Origin: G963665185 sp049723905
GTDB lineage: Bacteria; Desulfobacterota; Desulfovibrionia; Desulfovibrionales; Desulfovibrionaceae
NCBI RefSeq assembly: GCF_049723905.1
Contig: NZ_JBJKFD010000001.1
Location: 2,666,001-2,730,000, forward strand
Direction of reading: 5' to 3'
DNA: 64,000 nt
Below the pieces are notes generated by a model. It searched no databases, was not told where the DNA came from, and saw only the letters and a list, made by a program, of their open reading frames with translations. A program made the position numbers and the translations under genes. Below are positions 35,654-44,407 of the stretch, piece by piece. Within the stretch, counting starts at the first letter, position 1; each line of letters begins with the position of its first letter.

Positions 35654-37294
35654 ATGAAAGACCTGGAACAAAATATACGCTTCATGCTGCTTGACGTAAC
35701 CAAGCAGGTGGAGAACACGCTGGTATGCCTCAAACAGACCAGCCCGGAAGCCGTAGACAGGGTACGCAGCCGCGACAACTACATCGACAACATGAAAAGC
35801 GTTGTCGAAAACATCTGTTTTTCGCGCATTCACGGCGACAAGCAGATAGACAAACGCGGGGTGGACAGACTGCGCGCCGCGCACATCATTGCCAACAACC
35901 TGGAACGGCTGGCCGACCATGCCGTGAACATAGCGGTGCAGACCCAGTATCTTACCGATCCTGGCTTCATCACCCGCTACGACTACCAACCCTTTTTCGA
36001 CGAAATCTTCACCGCGCTGGACAAGATATTAGCTTCCCTGTTCAAGCAGGACATGTCCCTGGCATTTAAAATATGCATGAGCGAACACGCCCTGGACAAA
36101 CTGTACAAGGCCCAGTTCGACCGCATCCAGCATGAGCTGCGCGCGGGCGTGGAAACCGGGAACCTGGTCACCACCCTGTTCATCTTCCGCTATCTGGAAC
36201 GCATCGGCGACGCCCTGCTCAACATCGGAGAAGCCGTCATCTTCTTCATCCTGGGCGAGAAGTTCAAGATTCGCCAGTACAATGCCCTGCGCGACACCCT
36301 GGCCGCCGCAGGCAAGGAAGTGCCCATCAGCGACGTGGAATTCCACTCCATCTGGGGGACGCGTTCCGGCTGCCGCATCGGCAAGGTCAAGGCCTCGGAA
36401 AACGAAAAGGACGACGGCGAATCGCAGGGCGTCATCTTCAAGGAAGGCGAGCCCACCAAGCTGCTGCAGGAAAAGGCGAACATCGAACGCTGGCAGGAGA
36501 TCATGCCCGGGCTTCCGCCCAAGGTGGTCGCCCTGCGCGAGGAAACCGACTCGGTTTCGCTGCTCATTGAATTTCTGGGCGGCTGTACCGTGCAGGACGT
36601 CATCCTGACCGCGGACGACGAAACCATCAAGAATACCCTTTTTCTGGTGGAAAACACGGTGCGCGACGTCTGGAACCAGACCCTGAAAAACAAACCGGTG
36701 AACGGCAGGTTCATCCCCCAGGCCGAATCCAGGCTGGGAGACGTCTTCCGGCTCTACCCCGAGTTCAACAATCCGGTCATGTGCATCGGCAAAGCCACAA
36801 TCCCCCCGCTCAAGGGGCTGCTGGGCGAAGCACACCGCATCTGCGACGAACTTTCCGCGCCTTTTTCCGTATTCATCCACGGCGATTTCAACATCAACAA
36901 CATTGTTTACGACCACCAGGAGCAACGCATCCACTACATAGACCTGCACCGCTCGTGCGACACGGACTATGTGCAGGATGTTTCCGTTTTTCTGGTATCC
37001 AACTTCCGCCTTCCCATCTTCGATGCCCAGGGAAGAAGCAGAATAGAACTGGCCATGAAGGAAATGCTGCGGTTTGCCACGGAATTCGCCCAAAAACACA
37101 ACGACACCACCTTTCAGGCGCGCCTGTGTCTGGGCCTTATCCGCTCGTTCCTGACCTCCACGCGCTTTGAGCTCAACCGCGCGTTCGCCTGGAGCATGTA
37201 TATGCGCGCCGTCTACCTGCTGCGCAAAATCGTAGCGCACAGCGGCAAATGGGAGGACTTCCAGCTGCCGGTAAAAGCCCTTGGATACTACTAG
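35654..37294 (+). CDS. PhoU domain fused to an aminoglycoside-phosphotransferase-type kinase
   Basis: Residues ~1-215 of 546 form PhoU-like helices with the metal-site pattern IANNLERLADHAVNIAV and FRYLERIGDALLNIGE. From ~270 to the end comes an APH/choline-kinase fold with Brenner motif HGDFNINN at 409-416, in which D411 and N416 are catalytic or metal residues, and the following IDLHR (D430) in place of DFG. No obvious ATP-binding P-loop is needed in this family. The fusion suggests a small-molecule or protein kinase directly tied to phosphate status. It lies between the amphi-Trp and ATP-grasp genes. I do not recognise a characterised homologue. Confidence 0.8.
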   Translation: MKDLEQNIRFMLLDVTKQVENTLVCLKQTSPEAVDRVRSRDNYIDNMKSVVENICFSRIHGDKQIDKRGVDRLRAAHIIANNLERLADHAVNIAVQTQYLTDPGFITRYDYQPFFDEIFTALDKILASLFKQDMSLAFKICMSEHALDKLYKAQFDRIQHELRAGVETGNLVTTLFIFRYLERIGDALLNIGEAVIFFILGEKFKIRQYNALRDTLAAAGKEVPISDVEFHSIWGTRSGCRIGKVKASENEKDDGESQGVIFKEGEPTKLLQEKANIERWQEIMPGLPPKVVALREETDSVSLLIEFLGGCTVQDVILTADDETIKNTLFLVENTVRDVWNQTLKNKPVNGRFIPQAESRLGDVFRLYPEFNNPVMCIGKATIPPLKGLLGEAHRICDELSAPFSVFIHGDFNINNIVYDHQEQRIHYIDLHRSCDTDYVQDVSVFLVSNFRLPIFDAQGRSRIELAMKEMLRFATEFAQKHNDTTFQARLCLGLIRSFLTSTRFELNRAFAWSMYMRAVYLLRKIVAHSGKWEDFQLPVKALGYY

Positions 37295-37453
37295 CGTCGT
37301 GGCCGTTCCATTTGGGCCGTTAATGAATGCGGCCTGAACGAACCTGAAAAACGCGAGAGTAAAGCCGTTTGATGCGGCGCAGGCAGGAAACCACGGGTGT
37401 TTCCCCTTTTCCATAGCGTCGTCACAGGAAACCTAGTCACAGGAAAATTCGAC

Positions 37454-38326
37454 ATGAAAAAAATAGCCGTTGTCGGCATTCCCGGAGGCTGGTCCACCGA
37501 ACGCCTCGCAGATGCGGTGGAAGCCAGGACCGGAGAACGGATTCTCGTAGATATGGCCGGTGTCCGCATGAACCTGGAGGACAACACGGTCTGGTACGAA
37601 GACCTGGACATGACCAAGCTGGACGGGGTCATCGTCAAGAAGATCGCCCCTTCCTACTCCCCCAACGTGTTGGACAGACTGGAAATGCTGCGCATGGTGG
37701 AACAGAAAGGCGTGCCGGTCTTTTCCAAGGCCACAAGCATCATGCGGCTTATCGACAGATTGAGCTGCACGGTGGGCCTGCGCCTGGGCGGCATCCCCAT
37801 GCCCCCCACCACCATAACCGAGGATGTGGAAGAGGCCATGATGGCGGTGGAGGAATACCAACGCACCGTGTTCAAGCCCCTGTTCAGCTCCAAGGCCCGC
37901 GGGATGACGGTTATCGAGCCGGGCAACGAGCTGCGTGAGCACGTCGAGGACTTTCAGAACGGCGGCAACCAGGTGATGTACATCCAGAAGATGGTGGAAA
38001 ACCCGGGCATGGACCTGGGCGTCACCTTTCTGGGCGGCGAATACGTTGCCACCTACGCCCGCAAGGGCAGCGGCAAAAGCTGGGACAACACCACCCGCAC
38101 AGGCGGAAAATACGTGGCCCAGACCCCGTCGCAGGAAATCATCGACCTGGCGCACAAGGCCCAGGCCCTGTTCGACATGGCCTTTACCTGCGTGGACGTG
38201 GTTGAAACGCCCGACGGCCCGCAGATTTACGAAGTGTCGGCATTCGGCGGTTTCCGCGGTCTGCTCGACGCCAACGGCATCAACGCGGCCGACCTCTACG
38301 CCACCTACGTACTGGAGCACCTGTAA
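37454..38326 (+). CDS. ATP-grasp enzyme of the GAK system (RimK-like)
   Basis: The 290-aa protein begins KKIAVVGIPGGWSTERLADAV and carries ATP-grasp features: GVIVKKIAPSYSP, STSIMR-type substrate loop (SIMRLIDRLSCT), TVFKPLFSSKARGM with the ATP-binding Lys, YIQKMVENPGMDLGV, and the metal end YEVSAFGGFRGL. Members join a carboxylate to an amine or thiol via acyl phosphate. ATG 37454 is used because an upstream in-frame ATG (37397) lacks a ribosome site. It overlaps the HprK-like gene by one base (TAATG), so they should be made together. Confidence 0.85.
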   Translation: MKKIAVVGIPGGWSTERLADAVEARTGERILVDMAGVRMNLEDNTVWYEDLDMTKLDGVIVKKIAPSYSPNVLDRLEMLRMVEQKGVPVFSKATSIMRLIDRLSCTVGLRLGGIPMPPTTITEDVEEAMMAVEEYQRTVFKPLFSSKARGMTVIEPGNELREHVEDFQNGGNQVMYIQKMVENPGMDLGVTFLGGEYVATYARKGSGKSWDNTTRTGGKYVAQTPSQEIIDLAHKAQALFDMAFTCVDVVETPDGPQIYEVSAFGGFRGLLDANGINAADLYATYVLEHL

Positions 38327-39420
38327 TGACGCCTTCCTACCTTCCCGGCTCCGTTACGAACTATGCGGCCGAGTATCTGAAAAAGTATCCCGTGTCCGCC
38401 CGTATGGGACTGCGTTTCGGAGACGCGCGCATCGACGTGCACTCCAATTCGTCGGAACTCATCGACAAGCTCCGCAACTATTATCGCGATTTTCTGGACG
38501 AGGACGGCAAGGCCGACATTGAAGTGACCGCCCTGGAATGCCCCATCGTGAACAACGGCCTGGAATACACCATCAAGCAGCCCGATCCCGGCAAGACGCG
38601 CATCAAGGAAGAATTTGCCGATTTCCGGGACGGACGCGTGGTGCGCAAGCGCCTCACCGACATGGTCTTCATGTTCGGCGACAACATGCAGCTGGCCCTT
38701 GGCCCCTGCATTGAAAACGACAACCAGGTCGTCAACTTCATCAACAACCGCTTCATCGAGCGGCTCATCAAGCGGGGCTGCATGCTCTACCACGCCTCGG
38801 GCGTGGCCGTGGGCGAGTACGGCCTGACCATGGCCGGATTTGCGGGCATGGGAAAATCCACCCTGGCCCTGCACATCATGAAACACGGCACAGACTTCAT
38901 TTCCAACGACCGCATGATGGTGGAGCGCACGGACGAGGGGCTCATCATGCACGGCCTGCCCAAGATGCCCAGGGTCAACCCCGGCACGGTCATCTACAAC
39001 AGCGCGCTCAACCCGGTCATTCCCGAAGACGAACGCAAGCGCTTCGAGGCCATGCCCCAGAGCGAATTGTGGGACCTGGAATACAAATACGACGCCTTCA
39101 TCGACGAATGCTTCGGACCGGGCAAGTTCCGCATCAAATGCAAGATGGCCGCCCTGGTGCTGCTCAACTGGAAACGCACCAACGACCCGCTGGTGGTGAG
39201 CCGCATCAACATAGCCGAACGCCCGGAACTGATGCCCGCCTTTATGAAGGACCTCGGCCTGTTCTTCGATTGGGACGATGCCAGCCGGGCCCGTGATTTT
39301 TCCCGCCAGGCCTATCTGGACATGCTGGGCGACTGCCCGGTGGTGGAACTCTCCGGCGGCGTGCATTTTGAAGAAGCGGCCCAGGCCTGCGTGGACCTGC
39401 TCAAGGAACTTTCCAAGTAG
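38326..39420 (+). CDS. HPr-kinase-related kinase B (GAK system)
   Basis: The 364-aa protein has MLYHASGVAVGEYGLTMAG and the P-loop GFAGMGKST at 171-179, matching the arrangement of HPr kinase/phosphorylase (LHGVLV...GVLITGDSGIGKS). The N-terminal 150 residues are not HPrK-like. A later ISNDRMMVE segment matches the HPrK region that coordinates metal. It would phosphorylate a protein or small molecule rather than HPr, since no PTS is in sight. Last gene of the operon. Confidence 0.85.
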   Translation: MTPSYLPGSVTNYAAEYLKKYPVSARMGLRFGDARIDVHSNSSELIDKLRNYYRDFLDEDGKADIEVTALECPIVNNGLEYTIKQPDPGKTRIKEEFADFRDGRVVRKRLTDMVFMFGDNMQLALGPCIENDNQVVNFINNRFIERLIKRGCMLYHASGVAVGEYGLTMAGFAGMGKSTLALHIMKHGTDFISNDRMMVERTDEGLIMHGLPKMPRVNPGTVIYNSALNPVIPEDERKRFEAMPQSELWDLEYKYDAFIDECFGPGKFRIKCKMAALVLLNWKRTNDPLVVSRINIAERPELMPAFMKDLGLFFDWDDASRARDFSRQAYLDMLGDCPVVELSGGVHFEEAAQACVDLLKELSK

Positions 39421-39458
39421 ATTCGCCGGGGCATATCTTCCCAGCTCTGCTTTGCAAC

Positions 39459-39521
39459 GGCAGGCAAGGCAATCGAACCGCCGCGCGGTGCAGCTGCCCG
39501 GCGGTTGATTCGTTGCCTGCC
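39459..39521. terminator. Long imperfect hairpin after the GAK operon
   Basis: GGCAGGCAA...AACCGCC pairs with GGCGGTT...TTGCCTGCC over 22-24 bp, 38 bp after the HprK-like stop. It has no T run, so it is a terminator only if Rho or processing assists. The rest of 39421-39647 has no gene. Confidence 0.45.
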
Positions 39522-39647
39522 AACGGAAAACGTAGATCCACGCTGTACTTGTGTGCTGTCCGCAAAATACGCAGAGACATACTTTAATGATGCGGATTTC
39601 ACGGACGCGACACTAGCCTCCATTTCGGCAAACTGGTACAAAACGCC

Positions 39648-40745
39648 ATGTTCTCGGACAAACCATACACATTGGACCGCGTGGTGCGGCTGGCCCTGGC
39701 CGGAGGCCTGGTCTACTTTGTGGTCCGGCTGCTCGGGTATCTGTCCGACGTACTGCTTCCCTTTTTCCTGGCCATGCTTCTGGCCTATCTCATGAATCCC
39801 CTGGTCACGGCGCTGCAACGCCGCCTGAAGAGCCGCCCCTGGGCCGTTCTGGTCAGCCTGGTCCTTACAGGCGTGGTGGCGGCGGCGGCCATCTTTCTTG
39901 TCGCGCCGCTCATGGCCCAGGAATTCAGCCAGTCCGCGCGCATCATTTCCGACCTGATGAACAATTCCGCGGTGGCGGACAAGGTGGCGCAAGTTCTGCC
40001 CAATGATCTATGGAAGGAAATCCGTACCTTTCTGGGCAGTACAGACGTGCGCAACTTCCTGCACAGCGGGCAGGCACTGGGCATGGTCAAAGAAGTGCTG
40101 CGCAAGCTGCTGCCCGGCATGTGGGGCGTGCTTTCGGGCACGGCTTCCCTGCTGGCCGGTATTGCAGGACTTCTGGTCATTGTTCTGTATCTTGTTTTTC
40201 TGCTGCTGGAATTCGACAAGCTCTCCACAAACTGGATGAACTATCTGCCGGACTCCATGCGCGAACCGGCCGAGGAATTCCTCGACGAATTTCTGGCCGC
40301 CATGAACAACTACTTCCGGGCGCAGAGCGTCATTGCCGCCTCGGTAGGCGTACTTTTCGCCATCGGGTTCAGCCTCATCGGCCTGCCCATGGCCATTCTT
40401 CTGGGCCTCATGCTCGGGCTCATGAACATGGTGCCCTATCTGCAGCTGCTGGGCATTCCCCCGGCCTTTTTCCTGGCCCTGCTGCATGCCGTGGACACCG
40501 GCGGCTCCGTCTGGACCGCCATGGGGCTGACCGCCCTGGTCTTTGGCGTTGTCCAGGTCATACAGGACGCCGTGCTCACTCCGCGCATCATGGGCGGCGT
40601 TACCGGCCTTTCCCCGGCCATCATCCTGCTCTCCCTTTCCGTATGGGGCAAAATACTGGGCTTCCTCGGCCTCATCATCGCCATTCCAGCCACCTGCCTG
40701 GTACTGGCCTATTACCGCCGTATCATGCTGAGCAAGCAGAACTGA
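39648..40745 (+). CDS. AI-2E/PerM-family membrane transporter
   Basis: The 365-aa protein has about 8 membrane segments with typical family landmarks: LLPFFLAMLLAYLMNPLV near the start, and in the second half GLPMAILLGLMLGLMNMVPYL and SVWGKILGFLGLIIAIPATC. Family members export AI-2 (TqsA) or act in sodium/pH homeostasis; the substrate cannot be deduced. It begins 227 bp after the GAK operon and is probably separately transcribed. A dispersed repeat follows its stop. Confidence 0.85.
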   Translation: MFSDKPYTLDRVVRLALAGGLVYFVVRLLGYLSDVLLPFFLAMLLAYLMNPLVTALQRRLKSRPWAVLVSLVLTGVVAAAAIFLVAPLMAQEFSQSARIISDLMNNSAVADKVAQVLPNDLWKEIRTFLGSTDVRNFLHSGQALGMVKEVLRKLLPGMWGVLSGTASLLAGIAGLLVIVLYLVFLLLEFDKLSTNWMNYLPDSMREPAEEFLDEFLAAMNNYFRAQSVIAASVGVLFAIGFSLIGLPMAILLGLMLGLMNMVPYLQLLGIPPAFFLALLHAVDTGGSVWTAMGLTALVFGVVQVIQDAVLTPRIMGGVTGLSPAIILLSLSVWGKILGFLGLIIAIPATCLVLAYYRRIMLSKQN

Positions 40746-40746
40746 A

Positions 40747-40925
40747 GGCTCTTCGAGCCTCAGGCTGCTGACAAAGACACGATAGCGTCGTTGCCTCAAA
40801 AAACTCAAACCCTCGCGTATCAGGAAATACGCGTCAGCCTTGAGTTTTTCTTACGCCTCGCTCTCGCACCTTTTTGAGCAGCCTGAAAGATTTAACTTTG
40901 TAATCAGCCTGAGGCTCGAAGAGCC
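40747..40925. repeat. MITE-like dispersed repeat, copy B, with 21-bp perfect terminal inverted repeats
   Basis: Arms 40747-40767 and 40905-40925 are exact reverse complements. The 125-bp core 40761-40885 has its own CAGGCTGCTG / GAGCAGCCTG ends and a stem of ACTCAAACCCTCGCGTAT with ATACGCG-TC-AGCCTTGAGT. It starts 2 bp after the AI-2E-type stop codon. The remaining 40926-41101 holds no gene. Confidence 0.8.
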
Positions 40926-41101
40926 CCCTTATATGGGCGTTCAGGGCTGAACGAGCCTAAATAGCTAGTAAAAGGCAACGCCCTCTTTGCATTACATCTT
41001 AATTTTCTATACAGTGGACATAGCCTTGTGAAATAAATTCAAGGCGCTCTACGCCAGCCGGTCCTTTTTCGTAAACCCTCCCCCCACCCAGGAGTTACGA
41101 C

Positions 41102-41470
41102 ATGTTTAAAAAATTTTTTCTGGCAATGGCGGTTCTTGGTGCCATGCTTCTCTCTGCCCCGCCTGCATACTGCTCTTCGGACCCGGGCATCCAGATCTAC
41201 AACTACACCATACGTAATAATTCCGACTATATGCTAAGCCTGGATAGAGAAAAGGGAGGCTACAAAACCAAGATTCTCAGAGCCTACCCTAGAGAATCCT
41301 CCTCCACCCAAGACACCAGAGAACCTGGTACAATCTACATCAACCTGCGAAAAAAACTCAATTCCAGCAATGAACAGGTCATTTGCACCAAAAAATGGCC
41401 GTCCAAAAAAAAATCTGTCCATATCGTAGTAAGTAGTGAATTTAGCTGCACTTTTGAGTTTTCAGACTAG
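41102..41470 (+). CDS. Small exported protein of unknown function (122 aa)
   Basis: It follows CAGGAG. The N-terminus is a clean signal peptide (KKFFLAMAVLGAMLLSAPPAYCSSD, cleavage about residue 23-25), leaving a mature basic ~97-residue domain with two or three Cys (AYC, QVICTKKW, FSCTF). The codon use is AT-richer than its neighbours (AAA, AAT, ATA abundant), which suggests acquisition. I do not recognise the family. It is an isolated gene between the repeat and a stretch of decayed sequence. Confidence 0.6.
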   Translation: MFKKFFLAMAVLGAMLLSAPPAYCSSDPGIQIYNYTIRNNSDYMLSLDREKGGYKTKILRAYPRESSSTQDTREPGTIYINLRKKLNSSNEQVICTKKWPSKKKSVHIVVSSEFSCTFEFSD

Positions 41471-41987
41471 CCCCCCCCGCCCGGTACAGCCATGTATCGG
41501 GCGGAACCCCGCAGACCCAACACACGTATTTCAGTTCCTTTTCCGCCCCCAAGCCGGGAACACTTGTCCGCAGCCAACTCCGGCCATCATTGCCCTTTCC
41601 GTACGGGGCAAGCTTTCGGCCTTCCCTCCTTGGCAGAGGCGTGGCCCTGCCACCCCCGCCAGCCGCCTTGCTCCCGGCCTCTTATCACCGCCTCATGCCG
41701 AACGGGCAGAATGGGGCTTTTGCCCGCGCGCTTTTCCGGCCCATGCCGTCATCTTCGGCACAACACATTTTTTTCTGCGGTATAATACATGGAAAAACGG
41801 CAAGTTGCCCATGTTTCCCTTTTCCCCGCCTCCCGGATTCCCGAAAAAAGAAAACATTCCCCCCGAGTGGACGGGGTTCCACGAAAAAATGCCCTGGCCT
41901 ATACTCTTAGCTCAATTCAGTTTTCCATAACCTTGAGCTGACAGAAGGCGCTTACTGCCCGCCCACACCAACGAAAGGAATGTACGC

Positions 41988-42632
41988 ATGGAAACAGCCA
42001 CTTCTCGCGCCCTCGCACAGACCGCCCCGCCTCTTTCAGACCGGGTCCGGGGCAGGAGGAGACTGTCGCGCACATCCGAGGCCAACGTCCGGGGGCAGGC
42101 CAATCCGCCTGCCACATTCCACAAGGCGTTGCAGACCGTGTGGACCATCCAGTCTCTTTTTCTACAGAAAGAAAACCTGTGCAGACCCCGGCTGGGCCGC
42201 TCCGGCAGGGGCATGCCCGCCTGCCGCTTTGACGACGCACACATACGCATGATGCCCCGCAAGGGCTTCGGCTCCCACATCGGCTTCGAGGAAACGCAAG
42301 ACGACGACCAGAAGGGCCCTGTCGTGCCCAAAAAATCCGGGCGCATCCAGCAACGGACCACGGGCGGAATCCTCCAACGGCCCGTTGCCAACGTACTGAC
42401 CAGCCGCAGGTTTCTCCCATCCCACGGCAGCCAAGACGGAAGCCAAGACGGAAGCCAAGTCGGCCTGGATATCCCGGATACCGGCGGTCTCGAACACTTT
42501 GCCACATACGAAGCGCTCGAGGCCGCCGTTACAGGGGCGGTTCGGACAGAAGCCCACGGCGCACAAGCCGACGCGTTTTTCATTGAACCGTGCAAGGAAA
42601 TACAAAACAAACCATCAGCAGAACATCTTTGA
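41988..42632 (+). pseudogene. Degenerate fragment resembling a glycyl radical enzyme
   Basis: An open frame preceded by GAAAGGAATG encodes 214 aa, but only parts look like a protein family. Residues 39-70 (NPPATFHKALQTVWTIQ, then LFLQKENL, LG) match the PFL-type segment PPxTFHEALQxxWF and QxEN...LGR, and residues ~160-185 (HFATYEALEAAV) match the FxTYEELWEAF segment. In a real enzyme these are separated by much longer sequence, and the Cys and C-terminal Gly-radical loops are absent. It therefore looks like an internally deleted remnant. The preceding 41471-41987 and following 42633-42827 contain no convincing gene. Confidence 0.45.
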
Positions 42633-42827
42633 ACCAACCTATCCCTCCATCCGCAAATCCGGAGGTCATCCCCCGAACAGACCTCCGGACCTGCCTGCGG
42701 AAAGTCTCCCGAGTCCCCCGTAACAGGCTCGGGAGACAATCGCAGGCGCGGCGCATCCCCTGCCAACTCTTTTCCGCCACAAAAAAACCGGACCAAAACC
42801 GTTAGTAAACGATTTCGATCCGGCCCC

Positions 42828-42907
42828 ATGTCGTGCCGATATCATGCCCCATGTCGTGCCGACATCATGCTCTATGTCGTGCCGACATCATGCTCTATGT
42901 CGTGCCC
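42828..42907. repeat. Tandem repeat, 23-bp unit, about 3.5 copies
   Basis: Units begin at 42828, 42851, 42874 and (partial) 42897. The unit ATGTCGTGCCGACATCATGC plus TCT (or CCC) is identical in copies 2 and 3, and copy 1 differs at four positions. The period is not a multiple of 3 and it lies in non-coding sequence. The rest of 42908-43111 holds no gene. Confidence 0.85.
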
Positions 42908-43111
42908 ATTGCCTTCGGTTCATTATGAATGCCCTCGATCAACGCGACACGTGCCGCCGAACATGGCGGGCATAGCCCGCCATGCGCCGTCAAAAGCGGC
43001 TTCAGCAGTCCTCCGCAAAATACATACACCTTGCGGAATCCATAAGGGATGAGAGAGGGCGGCTTTCGCCGCCTGTCAGGCTGGAAGAACGCATGTACCG
43101 AGAGGTGGTTC

Positions 43112-44407
43112 TCAGTGCTCCAGCATGATGTTGAGAATTTCCAGGTCGGTCTGGCGCATGCCGCAACGGGCCATCTGCCCCACGCTTTGGATCGTCGCCT
43201 CCACGTTATTCTTGACCAGACCTTCGCCGGGCAGAAATTCCAGGCCGCCCTTTTCCAGCTCGTAGGCCCGAAAAGCGGCTTCCAGGGCAACGGAAATCTT
43301 GGCTGCACAGGAAGGCTTGGCCCCGTCGCAGACCATTCCGCCGATGGTGCAGATGCTGTTGGTGATGATTCCGGCAAGGACGTCGAGACCGTCGCCGTTC
43401 ATGTAGGCGATCCCGCACACGGCGGCCGTGGCCGCGCAAACCGTGCCGCAATAGGCGGACAGATCGCCGATGTACTGCTTCTGGTGGATGGCGATAAGGT
43501 CGGCCAGGGCCAGGGCCCGCAGCGCTTTTTCCTCGGGAACGTCATAGGCCTCGGCATACACGGCAATGGGCAGAGAGATGGTCATGCCCTGGTTGCCACT
43601 GCCCGAATTGATGACCACGGGCAGGGGGCAGCCGCTCATCCGGGCGTCCGAACCAGCGGCGGCAGCCGCTATGGCGCGCCTTTTCACGCTGTCCATGTCC
43701 GCGCAGGTGGCCAGCATGGTTCTTCCCACGTTGACGCCCCATTTTTCCTGCAGCCCTTTTTCGGAAATGGCCCGATTGTAGGTGAGCTGCCGCTGCAAAA
43801 TGTCCCGCACATCGTCCAGGTCCGCCTCGTCGGCAAACTGCACGATCGATTCAAGGGTGAGCAGTTTCAGGGTTGCATCGGATTCTTCCCCGCACGCTTC
43901 GGACGTCTCTTCCGTAGTCTGCGCCGCGTACAGAACCTGCCCGTCCTTTTCCATCCGCGTGATATTGGTGTGCTTGGTCTGGATTTCCACGGTGGCCTGG
44001 TGTTCCCCGGCCCGCACACTGACGATGATGAACAGGTTGTCCACGTTCTCAATCAGCTTGCAGGTGCAAAAATCCTTTTGGGCCAGCAGCTCGTTGGTCC
44101 GGGCTATCTCCTTTTCTCCCACCGGTTCCAGAACCTGCAGCCCCTTGTCGGCATCACCGCCGACCGCGCCCAGAACAGCGGCCACGTCAATGCCCTTGAG
44201 GCCGCCGGAGTTGGGCACCGTGACACCCATGGCGTTCTTGATCATGTTGCCGCTCAATTCCACAACCATGGACTCGGGAAACGCCCCGAGAACCTCCACG
44301 GCCTTGGCCGCGCAATAGGCGATGGCAATGGGCTCGGTACATCCCGTGGCCGGAACCAGTTCGTCTTGCAGCAGCCGGACAAAAGCCTCGTTTCTCTGCT
44401 TATTCAC
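43112..44407 (-). CDS. L-cysteine desulfidase / UPF0597 (serine dehydratase-like) family protein
   Basis: The start is a GTG with AGGAG upstream, overlapping the previous gene by 8 bp. The 431-aa sequence shows the family pattern ELVPATGCTEPIAIAYCAAKA, GNMIKNAMGVTVPNSG, NSGSGNQGMTISLPI, LSAYCGTVCAATAAVCGIAY and ICTIGGMVCDGAKPSCA, with the Cys residues that ligate a labile [4Fe-4S] cluster. The known members degrade L-cysteine to pyruvate, ammonia and sulfide; related ones may use serine. In this operon it would process the amino acid released by the M20 hydrolase. It is the last gene of the minus-strand operon. Confidence 0.87.
   Translation of the reverse strand: MNKQRNEAFVRLLQDELVPATGCTEPIAIAYCAAKAVEVLGAFPESMVVELSGNMIKNAMGVTVPNSGGLKGIDVAAVLGAVGGDADKGLQVLEPVGEKEIARTNELLAQKDFCTCKLIENVDNLFIIVSVRAGEHQATVEIQTKHTNITRMEKDGQVLYAAQTTEETSEACGEESDATLKLLTLESIVQFADEADLDDVRDILQRQLTYNRAISEKGLQEKWGVNVGRTMLATCADMDSVKRRAIAAAAAGSDARMSGCPLPVVINSGSGNQGMTISLPIAVYAEAYDVPEEKALRALALADLIAIHQKQYIGDLSAYCGTVCAATAAVCGIAYMNGDGLDVLAGIITNSICTIGGMVCDGAKPSCAAKISVALEAAFRAYELEKGGLEFLPGEGLVKNNVEATIQSVGQMARCGMRQTDLEILNIMLEH

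Noticed and set aside
41912..42829. A 305-aa minus-strand open frame (and a 147-aa one at 42162-42605) opposite the glycyl-radical-like fragment.
   Set aside because: Composition is Arg/Ser/Trp/Pro-rich as in antisense frames of GC-rich DNA, with no family features and no good ribosome site.
42828..42907. Short regularly spaced repeats considered as a CRISPR array.
   Set aside because: Units abut directly with no spacers and the period is 23 bp throughout, so it is a tandem repeat.
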